NCBI RefSeq assembly: GCF_030653755.1
Contig: NZ_JAURYU010000045.1
Coordinates: 186,001 to 250,000, forward strand
Direction of reading: 5' to 3'
Length of the DNA: 64,000 nucleotides
Origin: Methylotenera sp.
GTDB taxonomy: Bacteria > Pseudomonadota > Gammaproteobacteria > Burkholderiales > Methylophilaceae
A program made the position numbers and the translations under genes. Position 1 is the stretch's first letter. Each line of letters begins with the position of its first letter. The notes below the pieces were generated by a model. The model had not been told where the DNA came from and ran no database searches. It saw only the letters and a program-made list of their open reading frames with translations. Shown here one piece after another: positions 37,189 through 46,485 of the stretch.

Positions 37189-37767
37189 ATGTTATTAACT
37201 TCCATCTACATCATGCTTGGGCTGGCTTTAGTGCTCGGCATTTTGTTAGGCATTGCAGCCTTACTTTTTAAAGTAGAAGGCGATCCATTAGTCGCGCGTA
37301 TTGATGCGATCCTACCTCAAACGCAATGTGGCCAATGTGGCTATCCTGGTTGCAAACCTTACGCAACCGCCATTGCTAACGGCGAGGCAGACATTAACCA
37401 ATGTCCACCTGGTGGCGATGCTGGCGTTCATGCACTGGCTGACTTACTTGGCGTAGAGTACAAGCCGCTCAATGCTGAGCATGGTCTACCCAAACCAAAG
37501 TCTGTCGCCTTTATTGATGAAGCCACTTGTATTGGTTGCACTTTGTGCATACAAGCATGCCCTGTCGATGCCATTTTAGGCGCGGCTAAACATATGCATA
37601 CGATTATTGCTTCAGAGTGTACTGGCTGCGAACTATGCTTAGCGCCCTGCCCTGTTGACTGCATCACGATGGAGCCTGTGGCGGAAACACCCGACAACTG
37701 GAAATGGAAATATCCTGTATTTCCAATCAAGGCATTGCCTGCGACTCAAGGCAAGGCATCATCATGA
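37189..37767 (+). CDS. rsxB: Electron transport complex subunit RnfB/RsxB (ferredoxin-like)
   Basis: A 192-residue iron-sulfur subunit. It has an N-terminal membrane helix, a [4Fe-4S] domain CGQCGYPGC...CPPGGD (about residues 46-85), then two ferredoxin motifs, [12 protein letters not shown] and [12 protein letters not shown]. All cluster Cys are present. Its stop overlaps the rnfC start (ATGA). It accepts electrons from or passes them to soluble ferredoxin. Confidence 0.96.
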   Translation: MLLTSIYIMLGLALVLGILLGIAALLFKVEGDPLVARIDAILPQTQCGQCGYPGCKPYATAIANGEADINQCPPGGDAGVHALADLLGVEYKPLNAEHGLPKPKSVAFIDEATCIGCTLCIQACPVDAILGAAKHMHTIIASECTGCELCLAPCPVDCITMEPVAETPDNWKWKYPVFPIKALPATQGKASS

Positions 37768-39677
37768 ACAACATCATTCAATTCGCTAGCAAGCTCATTA
37801 AAGACCTCACCTCAGACAATGCAAATGAAGTGTATAAATTTCATGGTGGTGTGCATCCAGACGGGCACAAGCATGAGTCAACAACGCACCCAATTGCACA
37901 ACTTGCGATTCCAGAAACGCTGACCTTACCACTGCGTCAACACGTAGGCTACATCCCAAAAGTAAAAGTAAAAGTAGGTGATTATGTTTTAAAGGGCGAG
38001 ATGATTGCAGAGGCAGAGGGCAATGTGTCTGCGGCTATCCATGCACCGACCTCTGGCACGATTACTGCCATTGAGGAAGCTGTCATTCCGCATCCCTCTG
38101 GCCTGCCAGATATGTGCGTGACATTAGCACCAGATGGCAAAGATCAATGGACACCACTCAACCCGATTGATTGGAAAAACACACCTATCAACGAGTTGAT
38201 TACTAGCTTACGCTCATCTGGTATCGTAGGTCTAGGTGGGGCTACATTCCCCACGCACATTAAACTACGCAAAGATGGCGCTTCAGACATCCATACATTA
38301 GTCATTAATGCAGCAGAATGCGAACCTTACATCACTTGTGATGACATGCTAATGCGAGAGCGTGCTGATGAAATCATCAAAGGTATCGAGATTGTCCAGC
38401 ACTTACTTGGTGCCGCTAAAGTGATGATTGGCATTGAAGACAACAAACCTGAAGCAACTAGCGCGATGCACTCAGCTAGCCAGACATTAGCCAATGTATC
38501 AGTAAAAACAGTGCCGACACTATATCCAAGTGGCGATGCACGTAGGCTTATTCATCTATTATTAGGCGTAGAAGTACCGCACCACAAGCGCTCAACTGAG
38601 GTGGGAATCCAAGTATTTAACGTGGCAACAGTGTTGGCCATTTATCGTTATTTCACATTTGGTGAACCTAGCGTCAGTCGCGTTGTAACAGTGACAGGTA
38701 ATGTTGACACCCCTCAAAACTTTGAAGTTTTGCTTGGTACTCCCGTACCACTACTTATTGCTGCCGCTGGCGGCGCCAAAACAGACACCACCCACTTTGT
38801 GATGGGCGGCCCTATGATGGGTTTTGACTTACCAGGTATTAATGTACCAATCACAAAAGCTGCCAATTGCATCATCGCAGCAAGCCCAAGCTTATTTGCC
38901 CCACCACCCCCTGCGATGCCATGCATACGTTGCACACGTTGTGCAGATGTTTGCCCAGTGAATCTGCAACCACAAGAGCTTTACTGGTTTGCTAAGTCAG
39001 AAAATTTAGAAAAAGCGCGTGATTACCATTTATTTGATTGTATTGAATGCGGTTGCTGCACTTATGTGTGTCCAAGCAATATCCCACTAGTGCAATATTA
39101 TCGCTACGCAAAAAGTGAGATTATCGCAGCGGATAAAGCACAAGAGGCCGCCGACTTAGCGCGTGAGCGCAATGAGTTTAGATTAGCTCGCATCGAACGC
39201 GAAAAACTAGAGCGTGCGCAAAAACATGCAGAGCGTGCGGCTAGTGCAAAAAATGACGAATCTAAACCTGAACCAGTTAAAGCAGATAAAGAAAGACCTG
39301 CAAGTAGCGCTGAGGCAGATGATGCAAAAAAAGCAGCGATTGCGGCTGCCGTAGCGCGTGCAAAAGCACTTAAACTAGCCGCTGCGCAGTCTGACGCAAC
39401 AAAGACGGGCAGTGAAGAGGCGCCCGCACCAGCAATTGTCGAAAATAAATCTGAGCCTACGGCTACAGACAATGATGAGCAAGCTAAAAAAGACAAGCAA
39501 GCATTGATTGCAGCAGCCATTGAGCGCGCTAAAGCTCAAAAACTAGCAGCGGCTCAAGCAGGGGTTGCGCCAAAAAACACTGACGACCTCAGCCCTAAAG
39601 TCAAAGCTGAAATCACTGAAATTGAAACCATACGTGCAAGAGCAAAGCAGATGGTTGAAAATAAAGACGCCGACTAA
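37764..39677 (+). CDS. rsxC: Electron transport complex subunit RnfC/RsxC
   Basis: A 637-residue peripheral subunit, the NADH-binding input of Rnf. [14 protein letters not shown] is the NADH/FMN region, and [12 protein letters not shown] and [12 protein letters not shown] ligate two [4Fe-4S] clusters (about residues 390-440). Beyond residue 460 the chain is Ala/Lys/Glu-rich, with two repeats of the form AAA-(V/I)-x-RAKA-x-KLAAAQ. Start 37764 is chosen because it overlaps the rnfB stop; an upstream in-frame ATG at 37704 lies well inside rnfB. Confidence 0.95.
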   Translation: MNNIIQFASKLIKDLTSDNANEVYKFHGGVHPDGHKHESTTHPIAQLAIPETLTLPLRQHVGYIPKVKVKVGDYVLKGEMIAEAEGNVSAAIHAPTSGTITAIEEAVIPHPSGLPDMCVTLAPDGKDQWTPLNPIDWKNTPINELITSLRSSGIVGLGGATFPTHIKLRKDGASDIHTLVINAAECEPYITCDDMLMRERADEIIKGIEIVQHLLGAAKVMIGIEDNKPEATSAMHSASQTLANVSVKTVPTLYPSGDARRLIHLLLGVEVPHHKRSTEVGIQVFNVATVLAIYRYFTFGEPSVSRVVTVTGNVDTPQNFEVLLGTPVPLLIAAAGGAKTDTTHFVMGGPMMGFDLPGINVPITKAANCIIAASPSLFAPPPPAMPCIRCTRCADVCPVNLQPQELYWFAKSENLEKARDYHLFDCIECGCCTYVCPSNIPLVQYYRYAKSEIIAADKAQEAADLARERNEFRLARIEREKLERAQKHAERAASAKNDESKPEPVKADKERPASSAEADDAKKAAIAAAVARAKALKLAAAQSDATKTGSEEAPAPAIVENKSEPTATDNDEQAKKDKQALIAAAIERAKAQKLAAAQAGVAPKNTDDLSPKVKAEITEIETIRARAKQMVENKDAD

Positions 39678-39692
39678 TGGCTATACTTACTT

Positions 39693-39737
39693 AATTGTTA
39701 TTAGCTAAATTGTCATTAGCTCAATTGTTACTAGGAT
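39693..39737. repeat. 15-bp tandem repeat, three copies
   Basis: Three copies of a 15-bp unit starting AATTGTTATTAGCTA (copies at 39693, 39708 and 39723, two or more mismatches between copies) fill most of the rnfC-rnfD gap. The last copy runs into the rnfD ribosome-binding site. Confidence 0.7.
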
Positions 39738-39744
39738 AAAACGC

Positions 39745-40764
39745 TTGAACCGCTCACCTTACATTACCGACGCACCTACCGTTAGCGTCATTATGCTAAA
39801 AGTACTACTCGCGCTCGTGCCTGGCATCATGGCTTACGTGTGGGTTTATGGCGCAGGTATTTTAGTGACTCTTTCACTAGCCACTGTTACGGCTCTAGTG
39901 ACTGAAGCCGCAATTCTGAAAATCAGGCAGCGCCCTATCTCACCCAGCCTTGCAGATCTGAGCGCTGTTGTCACCGCATGGTTGTTAGCACTAGCATTGC
40001 CACCTCTCGCACCATGGTGGTTAGTGGTGGTGGGGTCGTTTTTTGCAATCGCCATTGCCAAGCAACTTTATGGTGGGCTAGGCTACAACCCATTTAACCC
40101 TGCGATGGTGGGTTATGCCGTGCTGCTGATTTCTTTTCCAGTCATCATGACTAAATGGCCTGCGCCGTTAATGCTTGCTGATGCGCCTTTAAGTGCGTTC
40201 GACCAATTAAAATTCATCTTTAACCATGCATTACCTGTAGGCGTTCAGTTAGATGCGGTGACCTCAGCAACGCCCTTAGATTATCTAAAAACACAATTGA
40301 TGCTTAAACACGAAGTTGCTGACATTACACAAGCGCCTATTTTTGGTCAATTCGGTGCCAAAGGCGGGGAAATGGTGACAGCTGGCTATCTACTAGGTGG
40401 CCTGTATTTAGTCCAGCAACGTATTATTTCTTGGCATTTGCCCACTGCATTTATTGCTACGCTGGCTTTGATTTCCTTAATATTTAATATTATGGACCCT
40501 ACGCACTTCACTAACCCAGCTTTTCATCTAATGACTGGTGCATCTATGCTTTGTGCGTTTTTTATTATTACAGATCCAATCAGTGGCCCAACCACACCCA
40601 AAGGCAAGCTGTACTTTGCGGCTGGCGTTGCTGTACTCACTTATTTAATTCGCGTATATGGTGGCTACCCTGATGGCGTGGCATTTGCGGTATTAATCAT
40701 GAACATGTGCGTACCCTTGATAGATGCTTACACGCAACCACGTGTATTTGGACATAAGCATTAG
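39745..40764 (+). CDS. rsxD: Electron transport complex subunit RnfD/RsxD
   Basis: A 339-residue membrane subunit with about nine helices. Its covalent FMN site is the Thr in AVTSATPL (about residues 174-181). FNPAMVGYAVLLISFP is the family motif. Translation starts at TTG 39745, preceded by AGGA. A central segment facing the periplasm separates two helix groups, as in other RnfD proteins. Confidence 0.94.
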   Translation: MNRSPYITDAPTVSVIMLKVLLALVPGIMAYVWVYGAGILVTLSLATVTALVTEAAILKIRQRPISPSLADLSAVVTAWLLALALPPLAPWWLVVVGSFFAIAIAKQLYGGLGYNPFNPAMVGYAVLLISFPVIMTKWPAPLMLADAPLSAFDQLKFIFNHALPVGVQLDAVTSATPLDYLKTQLMLKHEVADITQAPIFGQFGAKGGEMVTAGYLLGGLYLVQQRIISWHLPTAFIATLALISLIFNIMDPTHFTNPAFHLMTGASMLCAFFIITDPISGPTTPKGKLYFAAGVAVLTYLIRVYGGYPDGVAFAVLIMNMCVPLIDAYTQPRVFGHKH

Positions 40765-40772
40765 GAATACAA

Positions 40773-41435
40773 ATGTCAGACACTCTATTTAAACACACCT
40801 TTAAAACAGCGAGCACGCTCACTGCATTTTCACTGGTTGGCACTGCAATACTTGCTTATATTTTCATGATTACACGCGCACCAATTGAAGCGAGTGAGGC
40901 GGAAGCACGTTTGGCGCTTTTTTCACAAATACTACCGCATGGCCTGTACGATAATGATTTATTGAAAACCGAGTTGCTGATTCCACCTAACCCACTTCTT
41001 GGTAATCGAGTGACTAGCAAAGCTAACATTGCTAAATTAGACAATGAGCCTGTAGGTGTTATTTTAGAAGCGATTGCGCACGATGGCTACGCAGGCGATA
41101 TTAAATTGCTCATTGCCATTCGTACTGATGGCTCCATCAGCGGCGTGCGCGTCCTTACCCATAAAGAAACGCCTGGCCTTGGGGATTATATTGAAATCGA
41201 GCGTAACGATTGGATCACTCAATTCAATGATGAATCTTTAGTTAAAACAGCTGCCAAAGATTGGGTGGTGGTAAAAGATGGTGGAAAGTTTGAATACATG
41301 GCGGGTGCGACCATTACACCTCGCGCAGTGGTAAAAGCCGTTGCAAAAGCACTACAATTTTTTAATGAGAACAAATCAAGATTATTAGAAAATAATACTG
41401 TAGATAAAGCACTACCAGGTAAGGACAACTCATGA
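40773..41435 (+). CDS. rsxG: Electron transport complex subunit RnfG/RsxG
   Basis: A 220-residue subunit with one N-terminal membrane helix and a periplasmic FMN-binding domain. The covalent flavin site is the second Thr in GATITPRAVV (about residue 177). HKETPGLGDYIE is the conserved loop before it. It starts 8 bp after rnfD and its stop overlaps the rnfE start. Confidence 0.95.
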   Translation: MSDTLFKHTFKTASTLTAFSLVGTAILAYIFMITRAPIEASEAEARLALFSQILPHGLYDNDLLKTELLIPPNPLLGNRVTSKANIAKLDNEPVGVILEAIAHDGYAGDIKLLIAIRTDGSISGVRVLTHKETPGLGDYIEIERNDWITQFNDESLVKTAAKDWVVVKDGGKFEYMAGATITPRAVVKAVAKALQFFNENKSRLLENNTVDKALPGKDNS

Positions 41436-42130
41436 GCATTTATAAAGAAATCACCCTTAATGGGATTTGGAAACAAAATCCTGGTGTTGTCCAACTATTA
41501 GGCCTTTGCCCAACGCTGGCTGTCACAACCACTGTTGTGAATGGTGTAAGTCTTGGCTTGGCAACTGTATTGGTGATGGCGGCGGCAAATGGTGCAATCT
41601 CACCTGTGCGTAAATATGTACCGAATGAGATTCGAGTACCCGTCTTTATTTTGGTGATTGCTGCGCTCGTTACCATCATCGACTTATCCATCAATGCATT
41701 TGCACACCCATTGCATAAAGTGTTAGGAATTTTCATCCCTTTAATCGTGGTCAATTGTATCGTGCTAGCACGTGTTGAGTCATTTGCGGCTAAAAATGCG
41801 CCGATACCCTCTATTCTTGATGGCTTTATGATGGGGATGGGGCTAACTTTAGTCCTAGCGCTACTCAGTGGAATGCGTGAAATTGTAGGGAAAGGCACTT
41901 TATTCTCTGGTTTAGATTTAGTATTTGGGCCATCAGCCAAGCAGTTTATGCTCACGGTTATTCCTGATTACCATGGCTTTTTATTAGCGGTCTTACCACC
42001 TGGCGCATTTTTAGGTTTAGGCATACTCATCGCTGCACGTAACTGGATAGAGTTAAGAAACAAAGCTAAAGACAGTACTCACGACAATCATGCAATAACA
42101 CCTGAAATTCAACCTGCGCTTAACGCTTAG
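41432..42130 (+). CDS. rsxE: Electron transport complex subunit RnfE/RsxE
   Basis: A 232-residue membrane subunit homologous to RnfA. NPGVVQLLGLCPTLAVTTT carries the conserved Cys that shares the intramembrane cluster with RnfA. GMGLTLVLALLSGMREIVGKG is the second conserved segment. Translation is coupled to rnfG by an ATGA overlap. Confidence 0.96.
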   Translation: MSIYKEITLNGIWKQNPGVVQLLGLCPTLAVTTTVVNGVSLGLATVLVMAAANGAISPVRKYVPNEIRVPVFILVIAALVTIIDLSINAFAHPLHKVLGIFIPLIVVNCIVLARVESFAAKNAPIPSILDGFMMGMGLTLVLALLSGMREIVGKGTLFSGLDLVFGPSAKQFMLTVIPDYHGFLLAVLPPGAFLGLGILIAARNWIELRNKAKDSTHDNHAITPEIQPALNA

Positions 42131-42147
42131 TCTGTCAGGCGCATCAT

Positions 42148-42813
42148 ATGAATGCAGAAAAACGCTTAGAGATATTCAAACGTCTAAAGCTAGCGATTCC
42201 AAACCCAGCAACAGAGCTGAACTACAGCAGCCACTTTGAGTTACTGATTGCAGTGATGCTCTCTGCACAAGCAACTGATAAAAGCGTTAATCTAGCAACA
42301 GACAAACTTTTTGCAGTCGCTAATACACCAGAAAGCATGTTGGCACTAGGGTTAATCAACCTAGAGAGTTACATTAAAACCATCGGCCTGTATCACGCTA
42401 AAGCCAAAAATGTTTTAGCCACCTGTCAAATACTCATCCATCAACATCAATCCCAAGTACCACACTCACGCGTTGCTTTAGAGGCATTGCCAGGAGTTGG
42501 CCGCAAAACAGCTAATGTTGTTTTAAATACGGCATTTGGTGAACCCACCATTGCCGTGGACACGCATTTATTCAGACTAGGCAACCGCATTAAGCTGGCT
42601 GTGGGCAAAACCGTTCTGGAAGTAGAAAAGAAATATATTAAAACGATTCCAGCGGAATTTATGCAGGATGCGCATCACCTGCTCATACTGCATGGCCGTT
42701 ACGTATGCACTGCGCGTAAACCAAAATGCGCAGAATGTTGCATAGAAGACTTATGTGAATATCAGGCAAAAGAATATCAGTTGCCACAGATGACTCTATC
42801 AGCACAAAGATGA
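42148..42813 (+). CDS. nth: Endonuclease III (DNA glycosylase/AP lyase)
   Basis: A 221-residue base-excision repair enzyme that removes oxidised pyrimidines. The helix-hairpin-helix is LPGVGRKTANVV with the catalytic Lys, and the catalytic Asp is in AVDTHLFRLGNRI. The C-terminal [4Fe-4S] cluster is C-x6-C-x2-C-x5-C (CTARKPKCAECCIEDLC). It ends the rsx-nth operon as in enterobacteria, and its stop overlaps the next gene. Confidence 0.97.
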   Translation: MNAEKRLEIFKRLKLAIPNPATELNYSSHFELLIAVMLSAQATDKSVNLATDKLFAVANTPESMLALGLINLESYIKTIGLYHAKAKNVLATCQILIHQHQSQVPHSRVALEALPGVGRKTANVVLNTAFGEPTIAVDTHLFRLGNRIKLAVGKTVLEVEKKYIKTIPAEFMQDAHHLLILHGRYVCTARKPKCAECCIEDLCEYQAKEYQLPQMTLSAQR

Positions 42814-43889
42814 AAGTCGCTACCAGCATTGTACTAGGCCGCCAAGCTCTACCCACTTTGGCTAGTCAAGCCGTTAACAATGCAATGAGCAAAGCAGGCA
42901 TCACGACAGCCAATGGTGTTTTATTGCTGCTGACTTCAGAATTTGCAAGCAACCCACAAGCCGCCATTATGGCTGCGGCGAAAGCTGCTGGTTGTACGCA
43001 AGTGGCTGGTTGTTCAGCAACAGGTATTTTTACTGAAGAAGACTGGGTACTCGACACACCTGCTGCTGCCGCGATGGTATTTGGCGGTGACATCAAGTTA
43101 GCACTAGCGCAACATAACGATGCTGGACAACCCCTGCTTACAATGGCCGCCCCCAGCGCGATTAACAGCACATGGCTTAATCATCATATTCGTTATGGTG
43201 GAATATCTGGCGACGCAACAGGGCATGGGCCATTTTCAGTATGGCAAAATGCAAAAGGTGATGTAAAAGGTCATATCGAGATGTTTTTATCTGGTGTAAA
43301 AATGGCAACAAAAGCCTCTCACGGCTTAATGTTACTCAGTACACCAAAGCAAGTGAATGCAAGCAAGCAGTTTGATCTGGAAATATTAGGTAAACAAAAA
43401 GCACTAAGAGCATTACAAAAAGCTTGGAAGAATCATCATCAAACCGAAGAAGCATTTCCCCTACATTTAATGATGGCTGTTTATGCTGAGAGTGCAGATG
43501 CAATTACTCAGGGGAACTATCATCAAACCTCTATCATTAGCTATGATGAGGAAAATGGCAGCATTACACTCGCACATGCACTGCCTGTTGGTCACTATGT
43601 AAGCTGGGCTCTACGCGATGCAACCACAGCTGAAGCTGATATGGCGCTAACAGCAGACACACTGGCAAATGAGCTGGCTAGCCACCCAGACTTTGGATTG
43701 TTATTCTCCTGTTTAGGCCGAGGCCCATATCTGTATAACGGAGAAGATCTCGATTTAAAAGTCATTACGCAGAAGTTCCCAAATATGCCATTATTAGGGT
43801 TTTACGGTAACGGTGAAATTACCTGTATTGATGGGCAGAATCAGCTACTGCCTTACTCTACCGTTCTTTCATTATTTACAGCATTATAG
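42810..43889 (+). CDS. FIST-domain sensory protein
   Basis: A 359-residue protein with FIST_N (about residues 25-210) and FIST_C (220-340) domains. VAGCSATGIFTEED and LFSCLGRGPYLYNGEDLD are their characteristic Cys-Gly-rich segments. FIST domains are predicted small-ligand (amino-acid-like) sensors. Here there is no output domain, so it probably acts with a partner. It overlaps nth by 4 bp and is followed by DUF1841 and an ECF sigma factor gene, so it may feed a signal into that system. Confidence 0.85.
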   Translation: MKVATSIVLGRQALPTLASQAVNNAMSKAGITTANGVLLLLTSEFASNPQAAIMAAAKAAGCTQVAGCSATGIFTEEDWVLDTPAAAAMVFGGDIKLALAQHNDAGQPLLTMAAPSAINSTWLNHHIRYGGISGDATGHGPFSVWQNAKGDVKGHIEMFLSGVKMATKASHGLMLLSTPKQVNASKQFDLEILGKQKALRALQKAWKNHHQTEEAFPLHLMMAVYAESADAITQGNYHQTSIISYDEENGSITLAHALPVGHYVSWALRDATTAEADMALTADTLANELASHPDFGLLFSCLGRGPYLYNGEDLDLKVITQKFPNMPLLGFYGNGEITCIDGQNQLLPYSTVLSLFTAL

Positions 43890-43896
43890 GTACCTT

Positions 43897-44334
43897 ATGA
43901 GTTTATATAACCCCAGCCGCGACCAAGCCAGACAATTTTTGTTTGACGCATGGGCTAAATTTAAACAACACTCACCACTCACTGATTTAGAAAAAATTGC
44001 AGTTGAAGTGATGCAAATGCATCCTGAATATCACACGATACTAGATGCACCTGAGCGCTACATGCAGCAGCAATATTTTCCAGAACAGGGTGAAACAAAC
44101 CCTTTTTTGCATTTAAGCTTACACTTATCAGTCATTGAGCAAATATCGATTAACCAACCAATCGGCATTGCCCCGATTTATGAAAAGCTCAAACTGAAAC
44201 ACAGCGACCAGCATATGGCACAACACGATATATTAGAGTGTCTTGCTGAAACGATTTGGCAATCTCAACGCAACAATACACCATTAGACTCGGCGCATTA
44301 TCTTAGCCTTTTAGAACAAAGGGCAGCCGTTTAA
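43897..44334 (+). CDS. DUF1841 family protein
   Basis: A 145-residue, all-helical soluble protein. LHLSLHLSVIEQISINQP and HDILECLAETIWQSQR are the conserved DUF1841 segments, with repeated His residues that might bind metal. ATG 43897 with AGGT upstream is chosen over an upstream in-frame ATG at 43813 that overlaps the FIST gene. It ends 1 bp before the sigma factor gene. The family has no known function. Confidence 0.8.
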   Translation: MSLYNPSRDQARQFLFDAWAKFKQHSPLTDLEKIAVEVMQMHPEYHTILDAPERYMQQQYFPEQGETNPFLHLSLHLSVIEQISINQPIGIAPIYEKLKLKHSDQHMAQHDILECLAETIWQSQRNNTPLDSAHYLSLLEQRAAV

Positions 44335-44335
44335 T

Positions 44336-44893
44336 ATGAGCAACAATGTCAACGATTGGCTCAACGACCACGGCGACTACTTGTATCGTTTTGCCTTAGC
44401 ACGTTTAAAAGACACCCACCAAGCGGAAGATGCAGTGCAAGAAACCATGCTCGCAGCCATCAAAAACAATAGCTTTGAGGGTGATTCATCAATACGCACA
44501 TGGCTCACTGGCATACTCAAACATAAAATCATTGATATGCAGCGTAAACTCATCCGTGAACAGCCTGTATCTGACATTATCGATCTAGATGCTTCAGATG
44601 AAAGTATGGATGATTTCTTCGATAAAACTGGCCATTGGTTAGACAAACCACAATCCTTTGACATGCCAGACCATGCTTTAGAACAAAGCCAATTTCTAAG
44701 TGTGTTGGATGCCTGTATGCAAAAACTACCAAAAAAGCTAAAAGTGATTTTCATGTTACGAGACGTACATGAAATGGAGAATGAAAACATTTGTAAGGAA
44801 CTGGATATTACTCCGACCAATGCTTGGGTAATGTTATATAGAGCTAGGATGGGATTAAGAAAATGTTTAGAGATGAATTGGGTTAAAGGTTAG
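44336..44893 (+). CDS. ECF-type RNA polymerase sigma factor
   Basis: A 185-residue sigma factor with region 2 (YLYRFALARLKDTHQAEDAVQETM, written in part) and region 4 (LPKKLKVIFMLRDVHEMENENICKELDI, partly). The two are joined by an acidic linker of about 55 residues rich in Asp, and there is no region 3. An anti-sigma gene follows 9 bp later, then a secreted Cys-rich peptide and its modifying enzymes. In Neisseria a similar ECF sigma sits with DUF692 and DUF2063 genes. It probably controls the peptide system. Confidence 0.92.
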   Translation: MSNNVNDWLNDHGDYLYRFALARLKDTHQAEDAVQETMLAAIKNNSFEGDSSIRTWLTGILKHKIIDMQRKLIREQPVSDIIDLDASDESMDDFFDKTGHWLDKPQSFDMPDHALEQSQFLSVLDACMQKLPKKLKVIFMLRDVHEMENENICKELDITPTNAWVMLYRARMGLRKCLEMNWVKG

Positions 44894-44902
44894 GTTTATC
44901 AT

Positions 44903-45160
44903 ATGCTTACCTGTAAACAAGCAAGCCAATTAATCTCTCAATCTTTAGACCATCCTTTATCTTGGTATGAACTTATGCAACTCAGACTGCATCTTATGAT
45001 GTGCGGTGCATGCAATCGATTCAGGAAACAATTAAATGTATTGCGTGTTGGGTTGCGTAAGATTAGAGCCAATGTAGAAAACGATAGCGCTATTCAGCTC
45101 CCATTAGATGCAAAAGCGAGAATTGTTGAAAAGGTAAGGTCTGATCAACACGCTAAGTAA
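44903..45160 (+). CDS. Zinc-finger anti-sigma factor (zf-HC2/ZAS type)
   Basis: An 85-residue soluble protein. Cys4 and the H-x3-C-x2-C motif (His30, Cys34, Cys37) form the ZAS zinc site, where metal or oxidation often releases the sigma factor. There is no membrane segment, so it should sense a cytoplasmic signal. It follows the sigma gene by 9 bp and is almost certainly its cognate regulator. The signal is unknown, and copper or thiol stress would fit the neighbouring peptide. Confidence 0.88.
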   Translation: MLTCKQASQLISQSLDHPLSWYELMQLRLHLMMCGACNRFRKQLNVLRVGLRKIRANVENDSAIQLPLDAKARIVEKVRSDQHAK

Positions 45161-45215
45161 CTTTCGTTAGTTGAAACACAGTAAGTATTAACTATTTAAT
45201 CTAAAGGAAACGACA

Positions 45216-45542
45216 ATGAACAAAACACAAAAAACACTTTCTCTTGCTATTGGTGGTGCTTTAGCACTTTCTGTTGCAACAACCACTATTAATGCGGCAG
45301 AAAATCCATTTGCATTGAAATCACTCTCAAGTGGCTACCAAGTTGCAGATGCACATGATGCAAAAGCAACCGATGGCAAATGCGGCACTGGTAAATGTGG
45401 TACCGCTGAAAAAGCTAAAGAAATGAAAATGAAAGATGGTAAATGTGGTACTGGCAAATGCGGCAGTGCAGAAAAAATGAAAGAAGGTTCTTGCGGCGGG
45501 GAGAAAGCTAAAGAAGGTTCATGTGGTGGTGAAAAGAAATAA
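45216..45542 (+). CDS. Cys-rich secreted RiPP precursor (bufferin/HvfA-like)
   Basis: A 108-residue precursor. A signal peptide (residues 1-28, ending INAA) is followed by a spacer and then a Cys-containing repeat region. DGKCGTGKCG occurs twice (Cys56/61 and Cys77/82) and EGSCGGEK twice (Cys93, Cys103), separated by Lys/Glu/Met segments. Precursors of this kind are modified on Cys by MNIO enzymes to copper-binding thiooxazole or oxazolone/thioamide groups. AGGA lies seven bases before the ATG. The MNIO gene begins 24 bp after the stop. The modification itself is inferred. Confidence 0.85.
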   Translation: MNKTQKTLSLAIGGALALSVATTTINAAENPFALKSLSSGYQVADAHDAKATDGKCGTGKCGTAEKAKEMKMKDGKCGTGKCGSAEKMKEGSCGGEKAKEGSCGGEKK

Positions 45543-45566
45543 GCACGACTCAATTTAATATTACGG

Positions 45567-46472
45567 ATGGTGAGTCGTAATCAAATTCATGGTGCAGGTC
45601 TGGGGTTGAAGCGAGCGCTAATACCCCAGATTCAGTCACTCTATCACCAACCATCAATATCAAACATTCAGTTTGTTGAAATTGCACCAGAAAACTGGAT
45701 TGAAGCTGGCAGCAAAGCAACAAAACAGCTAGATTGGTTTGCAGCACACTACCCTATTGTATGTCATGGCCTTTGCTTATCGCTAGGTGGCATCAGCCCG
45801 CTAAATGTTGATTTCTTACATCAGGTTAAGCAACTCTTAGACCACTACGATATAGGCATTTATACTGAACACTTAAGCTACTGCACGGATGCCTACCAAG
45901 GTAAGCAAGGTTATTTATATGACCTGCTACCTATTCCCTTTACTGAAGAAGCGGTGCACTACGTGGCTAAGCGCATACGTCAAACACAAGATACTCTTGG
46001 TCGTCGCATAGGCATCGAAAATGCCTCATTTTATGCGGCTGCGCCTATCTCAGAAATGAGCGAACTTACCTTTCTTAACGCAGTACTCAGCGAGGCGGAT
46101 TGTCTTTTACACTTAGATATTAATAATATTTACGTTAATAGCGTGAATTTTAACTTTGATCCGCATGCATTTCTGCGTGGCATTCCACATGAACGGATTA
46201 TTTACAGCCATATTGCAGGGCATTATCAACAAACACCCGAATTACTCATTGATACGCATGGTGAAAATGTCATCGACCCAGTTTGGGCACTACTTGAAGA
46301 TGCCTATGATTTATTTGGTGCGTTCCCTACGCTACTTGAACGCGATAGCAACATTCCTACCCTAGATGTATTAATGAAAGAAGTGAACAAGATTGCCGAC
46401 TTACAACATCAGGCGAATCAACGCACAGTCAAAACTAACCCTCAAACATTAGCCACGCTCACTTTGACGTAA
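45567..46472 (+). CDS. MNIO-family multinuclear iron oxygenase (DUF692, BufB/HvfB-like)
   Basis: A 301-residue TIM-barrel enzyme. Likely iron ligands and conserved sites are visible: His67 in CHGLCLSLGG, Glu101-His102 in YTEHLSY, Glu151 in GIENASF, Asp184 in LHLDINN, His215 in SHIAGH, Asp229 and His231 in LIDTHGE, and Glu258 in LLERD. The family oxidises Cys residues in peptide precursors with two or three irons. Its place between a Cys-rich precursor and a DUF2063 gene makes peptide modification its probable job. The final product is not known. Confidence 0.92.
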   Translation: MVSRNQIHGAGLGLKRALIPQIQSLYHQPSISNIQFVEIAPENWIEAGSKATKQLDWFAAHYPIVCHGLCLSLGGISPLNVDFLHQVKQLLDHYDIGIYTEHLSYCTDAYQGKQGYLYDLLPIPFTEEAVHYVAKRIRQTQDTLGRRIGIENASFYAAAPISEMSELTFLNAVLSEADCLLHLDINNIYVNSVNFNFDPHAFLRGIPHERIIYSHIAGHYQQTPELLIDTHGENVIDPVWALLEDAYDLFGAFPTLLERDSNIPTLDVLMKEVNKIADLQHQANQRTVKTNPQTLATLTLT

Positions 46473-46485
46473 TTGAAACTTTGCG

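Noticed and set aside
39104-39520. 138-codon Ala/Ser-rich ORF antisense to rnfC
   Set aside because: It is the complement of the Ala/Lys-rich RnfC tail and has no independent signals.
45171-45200. TTGAAA-18 bp-TTTAAT promoter before the Cys-rich precursor gene
   Set aside because: The predicted start would fall near 45207, inside or after the Shine-Dalgarno site AGGA at 45205-45208, so the mRNA could not be translated normally.
45375-45540. CRISPR-like or tandem repeat reading of the precursor gene
   Set aside because: The repeats are in-frame Cys-Gly motifs with synonymous differences and no constant spacers; they are coding.
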